A stretch of 64,000 nt of DNA. It comes from Tragulus kanchil. Lineage: Eukaryota > Chordata > Mammalia > Artiodactyla > Tragulidae. A program made the position numbers and the translations under genes. The DNA lies in assembly GCA_022376925.1 (NCBI GenBank), contig JAIOJX010000026.1, positions 199,678,400 to 199,742,399 on the forward strand, read 5' to 3'. Shown here piece by piece: positions 1 to 11,226 of the stretch. Every line of letters begins with the position of its first letter. Position 1 is the stretch's first letter. Below the pieces are notes generated by a model. That model made no database searches. It was not told where the DNA came from and saw only the letters and a program-made list of their open reading frames with translations.

Positions 1-37
1 AAATCTGCTCCTCTTATGTTTCTCATCTCCTTTGCAG
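1..37 (+). other. MAP7: MAP7 intron end (partial)
   Basis: This is the 3' end of an intron whose start lies upstream of the window. A pyrimidine-rich run ends in TTTGCAG directly before the first exon. Confidence 0.85.
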
Positions 38-115
38 ACCCTGCACCTGTGCTGCGCGTGGACGACCGGCAGCGGCTGGCGAGGGAGCGGCGGGAGGAGC
101 GGGAGAAGCAGCTAG
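38..115 (+). CDS. MAP7: MAP7 exon 1 of the window: start of microtubule-binding region
   Basis: MAP7 (ensconsin) is a cytoplasmic protein that binds along microtubules and recruits kinesin-1. This 78-bp exon starts after TTTGCAG and ends before GTACGT. It starts with two bases of a split Asp codon and ends with one base of an Ala codon. It reads DPAPVLRVDDRQRLARERR followed by EEREKQL. This matches human MAP7 at about residues 56-82, from memory. The Arg/Glu-rich stretch opens the N-terminal coiled coil that contacts the microtubule. The paralogues MAP7D1-3 are less likely because the next exon follows MAP7 almost residue for residue. Confidence 0.95.
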   Translation, partial: TLHLCCAWTTGSGWRGSGGRSGRSS

Positions 116-2955
116 GTACGTCCCTTTCAGGACACCGTCGTTGACATGTCACTTATTTTCCCCCTAGGATAATGGACACTTAACACTGAGCAAACCGACA
201 TTTCTATAATAGCCATGCTCTGTAGCATGCCTTCATGAGCTTTGCTGATGCATTGGGAAACAGAATTTAGTATGTGATTTAAACATAGAACTAAATTTTA
301 AGCAACAATAAAGTCCAGCCCAGGATTTAGGGACGTTTTCATGTATAGTATTGTAATGGCAGTTTCGTCTGACACTGGGGGGATGTACATATGAGAGGCA
401 TGATGGTGCAGCTTAGGTTTTACGACTTAAAAGGTACCAGGAGAGTAAGCCTAGGATTCTTTTTATATGACCAGTTATGAGACTGGGCTGCGAGGGCACT
501 CACTGCTTTCCACGTTCAAGGAACGCTGCGGCTGAATTTATAGACAGATGCCACCGGTTGTGCTGCCAGGAAAAACACAAGCTCTTTTGTTACCTAAGGC
601 CCTTGGAAAAGGTTAGCAACTGCAGTTTTTGCCACCTAATCACCTAGAGAGCGGGGTCACGGGACCAGCTGACCAGGAAGCCAAGATCTGAGCAATCCTC
701 ATCTTCTAGAACATCGAGCAAGTTTATTGGCGCCAATTCCTCCTTTGCTTGAATGTCTGTTTATGCACAGTTTGCTAAGACAGGGTGTTCTCCTTATGTA
801 TCTTGGAAAGATGGCATGTCTAACTCCTGTGTCTCAGTGTTTCCAGAGTGTCTGATATTTTAAAACCAGAGCTGACTTAGCTTGCCACCGTCTTTCCAGT
901 GGATAGCCTATAACTTTTCTAACGTTCTACTGCATTTTGTAGTAGAGGTGATGTTTCAGACGGAGAATCCAGTCCCATTTCCACCTCAGATTGTTTCTAT
1001 TCCAGAACCCAGATTTGTGAAGTTCCCTGGAAGCTGGCTTTCCAAAGTCTGTGGTCATTGTTTACATTCTTTGAACACAGGCCAGTTTCTCTCCCTTGCC
1101 ATCACACGGTCACGTGAGATCATCTCTTCGGCTGCCAAGGTCTTTCCAACACCAATTTCAGTGACTTGCTGGAAGTAAACAAGCCCATTTTTTGCTGTGT
1201 TTAGAGTTTGCACCCAGGCTTGAAGTTCCTTGCCTCTGGCAGGTCCCCCTCGGGCTGGGAGATTCCTAGAGAGCACAGCTGCCTGTGGCCCTGAGCCGCC
1301 TCCCCTGTCTGGAGAGCTGTGTAGGCTGGAGGTCTTCCTTCTGTGAACTGTGCCGACTGCTCCCCAGGCAAGGTCAGTTTGACCAGTGGGTCAGAACGGA
1401 GAGGAAAAGGCAGAGCTACCGAAGCAGGGGGATTCCAGTTGAGCATAAAACAGCAGAGTGCTGCTCCAGGGTGGCTGGTATTTACACTCTGATTTTGGGT
1501 CCATCCAAGCAAGCAAGGATAGGCCCTAGTGTCCTCCCCCCTTTCCACCGCCTCTGTTAGGTTAGGTTTCACCCTATTAAATGTCTCCTTATGTGGACTC
1601 ATAGCTGCCTGAGTGAAAGGTGCTCCACCGGGCCAGGAGACTACTCCTTCATGATGTAAATCCCATCAGGAATTAGCTTTTACGCATGTCTTTCCATTTG
1701 GGTTTCTTTGTCTTTTGAATCTAGGCATTACTAGTTGTTGTTTTTTTTTCTTCATGGAAGTATGATTATGCTGGTCACACGACAATGATTTCCCTTCTTA
1801 GGCTACAGAGTTGTATAGCTCTGAGCCCGTAGATTCTCCCTACTGGCTGCCTAGCTTTATCTCTTAAGTGGCTGGGTTTCTTCTTAATATTTTAAGTCAT
1901 ATACATGGGGTAGAGCAGGCCTCCTTAATTTATATACTTAAAAAACTCTATTTGCCAGATATTGTGCTAAAAAGATGAGTAAAGTTTAAGACCCAGCCCT
2001 TTATGCCTGGCTGCAATGTAGAGAGAGGTGGGAGAGGGCAGATAAATATTCAGCAATTCTAATAAAGGGTGGTATTAAAGGGGTGCACACATGGGGCGTT
2101 GAGAACCCCCAGAAGAAAGTAACCCAGCCTGGGGGTGTCAGGGACCACCTGAGCTTCTAGCCAGAGGATGAAGTGGAGTCACCCAGGGAGCTAGAAGAGG
2201 TGGGGACTGCGGATCAGTGGTGCAAGGCCATGTGTCAAAAGGGCATTTAGTAACAGTCCTGACATGCCCATCAGATTAATATATGGGTCAAAGTAACATT
2301 CAGATTATTATACTGTCCTGTGGTCACAACTTTACTTATTCAGTGAGCTAGCTCATTCTGGACTTAACTTTGCTTCCTTCTTACCCTGCTGTATTTAATA
2401 CCATAGTTTTCCTTAATTTTGATCTCATCTCTTTCCTTGTCATTAATAGTCATAATTTCAATGAAACATGTTTATTTATTGTATTTATATTTTATTTCTC
2501 TGCACTTTTGTGTTCTTAGTTTTTTCTGCATTAACTACATTTTCTTTTAAAATCTTAAACCAATGTCATTTGACCTTTTCTATTTAAGTTCTTGGAGTTG
2601 AAAATAATCTTCATAAATATACAAATAGACATACATACAAATATGCCCTTATATTTGTAATTATAGTGTTAACTAAAATCTGGCATCTAATATAAGCTGT
2701 GTCTTAAGGGCAATTTCTAAAAAAATTTAGTACTAAAAGAAAATCAAAGGGCATCTGATAAACTACCTGTAAACTGCTTTGCAGAAGCTATGATGACAGT
2801 GGAATAGTTTTTTTGTTGTTGCTTGTTTGTTTTTAATGGCAAGTGGCATGGAGGAAGGGCTGTTACTTAATAGACCTTTGGAGTGTGCTTTTGAAAACAC
2901 AAAAGCAGTTGATAATATCAACTATTACCAAGCTTTCAAAACTTTAAAGCTTTCC

Positions 2956-5103
2956 AAATATAGAGAAATAGAAGAAATACATTCCAGAAATTCCAATCAA
3001 ACAAAGTTTAATGCGATCGGCCAGCAAGATTGATTATTTACTGTTAAATGTAAGTTAAAATTAATATTGAAATCATTAAAGTTTTTTAAATCCACATTTT
3101 TAAAAGGCATGGTAAAGAAGAGAATGCAGGTCTTTGTTTGGGTGGCCTGTCCTGTTTGTATTGTTTTGCAAACAGGATCTATTAAGACTTTCTGTGGGTT
3201 AAATCTCAGAGTCATGCTTTAATGCACTGTGTTAGGATGTATGCCATGTGGCCTGCTTTTTCTACATTATCCTTGAATTTATCACATAAAATCAGGCATA
3301 ATTCTTCACATATGACACTCCTCTGTTTATTTGGTTGAACATATGTATTCTGAAAGCTTTACTTTTCTACTCTCAAAGCTTTTCATATGAAGAAATGTCC
3401 TCAACCAGTCTTTCATCTGATTCTATTCAGGCCATTGCTTCAAACTGCTCTCTTCTGCATATTTTTTTTTTACCATCTCTCTTCTAAGCTTTAATTTTGT
3501 TTTTTTGTTTTTTTTTTTTTTCCTCCTGGGGTAGGTGGAGAGAATTGTATTTGTTCACATGGTTTCATCTTTCCTTTTTTGATAGTGTGGGTTTCACATT
3601 TCCAACTCACTCTTAAGGTAGTCAGTGACTTTTCTATCATCTGAAACTCAAGTTCTATACAACTTCTCCATCAACTTTCACTCCAGAACGCTCCTCTGGG
3701 TAACGGCTGTGTACCAATCAGTTGCACAGGTGTTCTCCTGATCCCCTGCATTATCTTTCAGACCTTTTTTTTAGATACTTTCTGGTGCTGCTGGAGGCAT
3801 TGACGTCTTTCTGAGTAATGCCCTTAGCTACTTTTATAGATTAAAACGTTCTCTTCCTTCGTGGCCCAGTGCTGTGCACTGCTGAGTCTCCATGCTGGCC
3901 TGTTGAGCCGCTCGTAGGGACCAGTGGTCAGTCTGGACTTAGCCAAGTCCTCTAGCTGGGGATTCAGGTTTGTAGGTGGGGTGCCACACTCTGTGCCTAA
4001 ACCCACGTAGTCACAGGACTCCTGAAAAGGCCCCTCACGCCATTAAATATAGAGAAATTACATTCCAGAAATTCCAATCAAACAAAGTTTAATGCGATCG
4101 GCCAGCAAGATTGATTATTTACTGTTAAATGTAAGTTAAAATTAATATTGAAATCATTAAAGTTTTTTAAATCCACATTTTTAAAAGGCATGGTAAAGAA
4201 GAGAATGCAGGTCTTTGTTTGGGTGGCCTGTCCTGTTTGTATTGTTTTGCAAACAGGATCTATTAAGACTTTCTGTGGGTTAAATCTCAGAGTCATGCTT
4301 TAATGCACTGTGTTAGGATGTATGCCATGTGGCCTGCTTTTTCTACATTATCCTTGAATTTATCACATAAAATCAGGCATAATTCTTCACATATGACACT
4401 CCTCTGTTTATTTGGTTGAACATATGTATTCTGAAAGCTTTACTTTTCTACTCTCAAAGCTTTTCATATGAAGAAATGTCCTCAACCAGTCTTTCATCTG
4501 ATTCTATTCAGGCCATTGCTTCAAACTGCTCTCTTCTGCATATTTTTTTTTTACCATCTCTCTTCTAAGCTTTAATTTTGTTTTTTTGTTTTTTTTTTTT
4601 TTCCTCCTGGGGTAGGTGGAGAGAATTGTATTTGTTCACATGGTTTCATCTTTCCTTTTTTGATAGTGTGGGTTTCACATTTCCAACTCACTCTTAAGGT
4701 AGTCAGTGACTTTTCTATCATCTGAAACTCAAGTTCTATACAACTTCTCCATCAACTTTCACTCCAGAACGCTCCTCTGGGTAACGGCTGTGTACCAATC
4801 AGTTGCACAGGTGTTCTCCTGATCCCCTGCATTATCTTTCAGACCTTTTTTTTAGATACTTTCTGGTGCTGCTGGAGGCATTGACGTCTTTCTGAGTAAT
4901 GCCCTTAGCTACTTTTATAGATTAAAACGTTCTCTTCCTTCGTGGCCCAGTGCTGTGCACTGCTGAGTCTCCATGCTGGCCTGTTGAGCCGCTCGTAGGG
5001 ACCAGTGGTCAGTCTGGACTTAGCCAAGTCCTCTAGCTGGGGATTCAGGTTTGTAGGTGGGGGTGCCACACTCCCTGTGCCTAAACCCACGTAGTCACAG
5101 GAC
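2956..5103 (+). repeat. Direct duplication D1 (period about 1081 bp)
   Basis: The segment 2956-4018 recurs at 4045-5103 almost base for base. The two are separated by about 26 bp that match neither flank well. Differences are mostly short indels, such as GTGGGGTGCC versus GTGGGGGTGCC near the end of each copy. It is most likely an assembly artefact. Confidence 0.85.
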
Positions 5104-7197
5104 AGGTACACCTCTGTCTTCAACATATGGCTCCGATTCACGCCTTTAAATTTGCTGTCATCCTAGTTTAGACCATAATGAATTTAGATTTTAGTCACCC
5201 AAAACTATGCCCTGGAGGTTCTTCATTCCCCCGGCTCTGTCGCATTCAGTACTAGTCCTTCTTTTTGAAGCCTTCCGAGTTCTTATGATTCTTCCCTTAT
5301 TGGAAACTCTCACTTTCTTACTCTATGCTGTATCTTGCATCGCTATCATATTTTAGATCACATTCTAGGGCTATTTCATATGTTACTGAACTTTTTCTAT
5401 TTGTAATTTATAAATAGGACCTCTGGTTGTATATATTTGAATCGTTTAAAGGGTATGGCCATGGTTTTCTAATTCTTTTTCTCCCAGTACATCGGGCTAA
5501 ATAGCAAACAGACACATACTAAACATTTGCTGATTTTACTCAAGCCTTTAACTAAATATTAATATTATTAATAACAAAATTTATTGAACACTGACTATGG
5601 GCTAAGCAGTGTTCTAAGCACTTCACTCTGTATTTATCCCATTTAGGAGCAAATTAAATGGTTGCTTATTGTTGTGTGGGCCTGCCATAGCTGCTGATAT
5701 AGGTTATTTGACAGACTCATTTATTTTATTTTAAAAATGCATTGTAATAATTTAAGGAAGGAACTGAATCTTTAAAAATGGGATAGTTAATGGACTTTTT
5801 TTCCTTTGTGCCATATCAGCTATTTAAGCATATTTTTAGTATACAGGGTCACCAAGGTCCACGTTTACCTTCTTCAACAAATGCTGATGCTGTTAAGCAG
5901 AGAGCAGTCCCTGTGCTTCGGATACGGGCGGTGGGTTTTCCAAATTTTGGAGCCGGGCACACAGCCAGCTCTCATGCAGAGGAAGCGCCTTTCTGCTTCC
6001 ACATACAAGCAGGGTGTATGGGTGCTGTGCTCACTGTGCACTTGACACAGGACTAGAGTGTCAATGTAAGTGTTGGAGCAGACTCTGACATGATTTAAAA
6101 AAGTTGGACTTACCAAGTCCTTTTTAGCTGGCGCGATTCAGGTTTGGGTAGGGACCATGGAGTGATTGCCACATTTCCCCTGTGCCTAAACCCACGTAGT
6201 CACAGGACAGGTACACCTCTGTCTTCAACATATGGCTCCGATTCACGCCTTTAAATTTGCTGTCATCCTAGTTTAGACCATAATGAATTTAGATTTTAGT
6301 CACCCAAAACTATGCCCTGGAGGTTCTTCATTCCCCCGGCTCTGTCGCATTCAGTACTAGTCCTTCTTTTTGAAGCCTTCCGAGTTCTTATGATTCTTCC
6401 CTTATTGGAAACTCTCACTTTCTTACTCTATGCTGTATCTTGCATCGCTATCATATTTTAGATCACATTCTAGGGCTATTTCATATGTTACTGAACTTTT
6501 TCTATTTGTAATTTATAAATAGGACCTCTGGTTGTATATATTTGAATCGTTTAAAGGGTATGGCCATGGTTTTCTAATTCTTTTTCTCCCAGTACATCGG
6601 GCTAAATAGCAAACAGACACATACTAAACATTTGCTGATTTTACTCAAGCCTTTAACTAAATATTAATATTATTAATAACAAAATTTATTGAACACTGAC
6701 TATGGGCTAAGCAGTGTTCTAAGCACTTCACTCTGTATTTATCCCATTTAGGAGCAAATTAAATGGTTGCTTATTGTTGTGTGGGCCTGCCATAGCTGCT
6801 GATATAGGTTATTTGACAGACTCATTTATTTTATTTTAAAAATGCATTGTAATAATTTAAGGAAGGAACTGAATCTTTAAAAATGGGATAGTTAATGGAC
6901 TTTTTTTCCTTTGTGCCATATCAGCTATTTAAGCATATTTTTAGTATACAGGGTCACCAAGGTCCACGTTTACCTTCTTCAACAAATGCTGATGCTGTTA
7001 AGCAGAGAGCAGTCCCTGTGCTTCGGATACGGGCGGTGGGTTTTTCCAAATTTTGGAGCCGGGCACACAGCCAGCTCTCATGCAGAGGAAGCGCCTTTCT
7101 GCTTCCACATACAAGCAGGGTGTATGGGTGCTGTGCTCACTGTGCACTTGACACAGGACTAGAGTGTCAATGTAAGTGTTGGAGCAGACTCTGACAT
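5018..7197 (+). repeat. Direct duplication D2 (period about 1105 bp)
   Basis: The segment 5018-6098 recurs at 6107-7197. The first 80 bases of the second copy (6107-6188) are a heavily corrupted version of 5018-5085, with many insertions and substitutions. The rest is nearly identical. It overlaps D1 on the left and D3 on the right. Confidence 0.85.
5555..5660 (+). repeat. MIR SINE fragment
   Basis: It contains the MIR core and 3' pattern TTATTGAACACTGACTATGG, then a GTTCTAAGCACTT motif. This is an old mammalian SINE. A duplicate lies at about 6660-6765 inside D2. Confidence 0.65.
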
Positions 7198-7267
7198 GTT
7201 TTAAAAATATCTTGTGGCATTGACCATTTGTTAGCCTTGGAGTCATTAAGAGTCTGTAAGAATTTGG

Positions 7268-7541
7268 GGGCTTCCCTGGTGGTCCAGTGGGTAGAGAGTC
7301 AGCCTTGCAGTGCAAGGGGCACTTGTTCGATTGCTGGCCCAGGAAGACCCCACATGCTGAGGGCTGGACTGGTGTGTCCAGTTGCGAGCCAGCAGTCTGG
7401 AGCGCATGCACCCAGAGCCGGTGCTCTGCAACGAGAGCCCACTGCAATAGGAGGCCCACACAGGCCAAAGAATAAAGGTGGATGAAAATAAATAAATAAA
7501 AAACCAATAGAAGAGGCCAAAATTTTTTAACAAATAGTTTA
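7268..7541 (+). mobile_element. tRNA-Glu-derived SINE, A-type tail
   Basis: The head TTCCCTGGTGGTCCAGTGGG is close to tRNA-Glu. It contains an A-box-like TGGTCCAGTGG and a B-box-like TTGTTCGATTG. The 3' part ends in AATAAATAAATAAA and CCAATAGAAGAGGCCAAAA. An 11-bp target-site duplication, TAAGAATTTGG, lies at 7257-7267 and 7542-7552, so it is a full retroposed copy. Confidence 0.85.
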
Positions 7542-8326
7542 TAAGAATTTGGAATGGATCCTTCTAAAACGTCTCCAAGGATCAAAGCATATATAATTTA
7601 TGCAATAGTATACAAATTTTGACTTTAAGTAGTTTGTAGTAATACCACCATCACTATTACCATGTCCTTTTTTAAAAATCTATTTCATACTATTTTAATT
7701 CACACTTTCATTCTCCTAATATCTGATGTGGGATCACTATTGAACCAGGAAACCCGGGGCTCTTGAAGTGAAATACCAATTTTCTAATGTCCTGGAACTT
7801 ACATTGTTATGCACTCCACCTGGAATATTTGTCCTGAGAGATGCACGTAGCTCATTTTCTCTCCTTCTCCAGGTGTTGTTTAAATGCCATTTATTTTTAA
7901 AAATGCATTGTAATAATTTAAGGAAGGAACTGAATCTTTAAAATGGGATAGTTAATGGACTTTTTTTCCTTTGTGCCATATCAGCTATTTAAGCATATTT
8001 TTAGTATACAGGGTCACCAAGGTCCACGTTTACCTTCTTCAACAAATGCTGATGCTGTTAAGCAGAGAGCAGTCCCTGTGCTTCGGATACGGGCGGTGGG
8101 TTTTCCAAATTTTGGAGCCGGGCACACAGCCAGCTCTCATGCAGAGGAAGCGCCTTTCTGCTTCCACATACAAGCAGGGTGTATGGGTGCTGTGCTCACT
8201 GTGCACTTGACACAGGACTAGAGTGTCAATGTAAGTGTTGGAGCAGACTCTGACATGTTTTAAAAATATCTTGTGGCATTGACCATTTGTTAGCCTTGGA
8301 GTCATTAAGAGTCTGTAAGAATTTGG

Positions 8327-8600
8327 GGGCTTCCCTGGTGGTCCAGTGGGTAGAGAGTCAGCCTTGCAGTGCAAGGGGCACTTGTTCGATTGCTGGCCCA
8401 GGAAGACCCCACATGCTGAGGGCTGGACTGGTGTGTCCAGTTGCGAGCCAGCAGTCTGGAGCGCATGCACCCAGAGCCGGTGCTCTGCAACGAGAGCCCA
8501 CTGCAATAGGAGGCCCACACAGGCCAAAGAATAAAGGTGGATGAAAATAAATAAATAAAAAACCAATAGAAGAGGCCAAAATTTTTTAACAAATAGTTTA
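8327..8600 (+). mobile_element. tRNA-Glu-derived SINE (second copy from D3)
   Basis: This is the same insertion as the element at 7268, repeated with its flanks and target-site duplication by duplication D3. It is not an independent insertion. Confidence 0.85.
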
Positions 8601-8859
8601 TAAGAATTTGGAATGGATCCTTCTAAAACGTCTCCAAGGATCAAAGCATATATAATTTATGCAATAGTATACAAATTTTGACTTTAAGTAGTTTGTAGTA
8701 ATACCACCATCACTATTACCATGTCCTTTTTTAAAAATCTATTTCATACTATTTTAATTCACACTTTCATTCTCCTAATATCTGATGTGGGATCACTATT
8801 GAACCAGGAAACCCGGGGCTCTTGAAGTGAAATACCAATTTTCTAATGTCCTGGAACTT

Positions 8860-9208
8860 ACATTGTTATGCACTCCACCTGGAATATTTGTCCTGAGAGA
8901 TGCACGTAGCTCATTTTCTCTCCTTCTCCAGGTGTTGTTTAAATGCCATTTCTTTAGTGAGGCCTTCTCTGGCCATCTTCCTCAGATTCGCAGCTCCCCA
9001 GACCAGCACTCTCTATTTCTCTTCATGTCATTGTCAGCATCCAAGCCTGGGTCTATTGATATTTTACTTGTTTGTTATCTGTCTGCTGTCACTGGAATGT
9101 AAGCTTATTGTAGCAAAGGACTTATGTCATTTTTGAAAAACTTCTATAACCTAGTACCTGAAAGAGTGCCTGGCACCTCGATGATGTCTAACTGTCGTTG
9201 ACTAAATG
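8860..9208 (+). repeat. L2 LINE 3' end fragment
   Basis: It matches the L2 3' region in order: GAGGCCTTCTCTGGCCATC, then GGAATGTAAGCTTATTG, then GAGTGCCTGGCACC. Similarity is moderate, as expected for an ancient LINE. The D3 unit carries a truncated copy of its 5' part at about 7800-7892. Confidence 0.65.
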
Positions 9209-10716
9209 GTAAGCAAATTGTCTGTGCGTTTCAATGCAAATGCAGCAGGTATACTGCAAATCAGTCATACATTACCAAATTATCAGGTAATATCTGCCCT
9301 TGTAATATCCAGTCAAACAAGTCTTAAGTTCTTATTCTTAGGCAGTTTCTCAGTTACATGAATGAGGACACAAAGCAATCTATAGAATGGTTGTGCCTTG
9401 AAATTGCTTGGTCTTCATCTACGTTATGAAACGAATAGTCCTACAGTGTGTTGACAAATTCTAAGAAATATCTATGGAATATTTATCAGACATAGTTTTC
9501 TGTGTTTAGGCAGATACAAGGTTTCCCTTTTTGAAGATGATACAGTTTAAGTTTTGAAGAATTGATGCAAGACTTTCTGAGAGTGTAAAATTATGAATGA
9601 CTATTAGTGAATTGTATGATTGACTCCTATAGCCCATGAAGTTTTCTTGTTCATTGTTCCTTGAATTCTATCATTCAATTCATTCATTTGTTGCTAAGTT
9701 CAAAGCTGTACAGGAGATCTATTATAATGTAATATATTATAAACAATAAGATAATATGAAAACGTTTTGCCCTTCAATTAAATTATATTTGCCTTGTTTC
9801 TCAAATAATTTCACCAGACTTCCTTGTCCTTCCAGTCAGTTTTTCTGCTTTGCCTCCCATCTCGCCCCTCCAGTCTCAGTGTGCTGTCAGCTCGGGGGCA
9901 GCATGGTTAAGAAGAGGGCAGTCAGGGGATAAGTGATCATTTCAGTCTGGCTTCAGGTGTTCATCTCAAAAATGTTGGTAGATTAGAAATAATCAGTAAA
10001 CAACCAGTGATGACATACTCTGGTTAGAATCATAAGTGAAATTGTCCCTTATTTCACTCTTTACATTGTGACTGTTATTGATAGACAGGTAAGTCAGTCA
10101 CTGGTTTTAGTAAGACTGTCAACAACCACCACCAAAATAAAACACCACACACACACCTACGACAATAAGAAAACAGACTTTGTGCTTTGGGAAAGCCGTC
10201 TTTCTAGTCTAAGTTTATGCTGATAAAACTTTGACAAATCTGTGACCATTCATGGCATCTGGGTTCCTAAACTTGTTTCTTGATGAATAGCGTGTACAAA
10301 AGCACCCAAGGTGGTCAGACAGGTTGTGAACAGCCAAGGGATCAGAGTACGTGTGGGTGGGAGAGAGGCGGACACGAGCGCATACCACAGCACTGCATCT
10401 CGGGGCAGGCTCAGGACTGGAAAGAATAAACCTTTAATGTGGGATGGATTAGATAATTCACAGGCTGGATGAGTTAGATAACTTCCCCTATTTAACATTC
10501 AGGGGAATCATTGTGATTAAGCAGCCTTTGTTTATTTCTCCCAAGTTTACTTTGCCTATAAAGTTAACAGTGAAAAGGTCTTAAAGCCTGAAAAGAAAGG
10601 GGTCTGGGGAACAGATGATGAAGGCCAAGAATCAGGATCTTCGCATTGGATGCCCACCTTGTCCCAGTCCAGAGGAGGAGCCTTAGTCATGGGAAGTATG
10701 CCAAACCCTGTCTTTT

Positions 10717-10935
10717 AGCATAATGGTTCCTTGTTTGCTTCTAGAGTCAGACGGTCCAGAGTTTGAATTCCAGTTCCACCACTGACTTACTGTAAGACTG
10801 CAGGCAGACAACTTCATTTCTTTATGAATAAGTTTAATAGCAGTGTCTGTCTCACCAGGTGGCTGTGGAGGTGATGCCTAGAAATCACCTGGTCTCGGAA
10901 CAAAGAGCTGAGCACAGCTCAGCATGACCGTGGTG
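10717..10935 (+). repeat. MIR SINE
   Basis: The order of motifs follows MIR: AGCATAATGG, then CAGAGTTTGAATTCCAGTTC, then CCACTGACTTACTG, then AACTTCATTTCTTTATGAA. It is diverged, as old SINEs are. Confidence 0.7.
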
Positions 10936-11226
10936 GTGACAGAGGTGAGGACGGCAGGTCAGGTGACTCCAGAGACTGACTGGCATGCCTGGGATTGGAG
11001 GAACCTGACGTTTCAGCTTCTGGGTCTAGTCGGGTGGGCTGAGTAAGCCAGCCAGGGAAGAAGATGGCAGTACTCTGTGAGGAGGGAAAGTGCATTAGGG
11101 TGGAGACCTTAACAAAAAAATTCCAAGGACAGCCATTGCTTTCTGTGCTTTAGCAAAACCCTGTTGACTGTAGCTGAGGCTAAACACGCTTTTAAGGCTA
11201 GCTCTGAAGATAAGAAGTCCTGACAC

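Larger units (their letters stand above)
6835..8950 (+). repeat. Direct duplication D3 (period about 1059 bp)
   Basis: The segment 6835-7892 recurs at 7893-8950, joined without filler at a TTTAAATGCCATTT/ATTTTTAAAAATGC boundary. The first 360 bp of the unit also occurs at 5730-6098, so that stretch is present three times. The unit carries a complete SINE with its target-site duplication. Confidence 0.88.

Noticed and set aside
6998..8644. Two minus-strand open frames of 195 and 201 codons
   Set aside because: They are the same SINE-plus-flank sequence repeated by D3, with no recognisable domain. Their near-identity comes from the duplication, not from a gene family.
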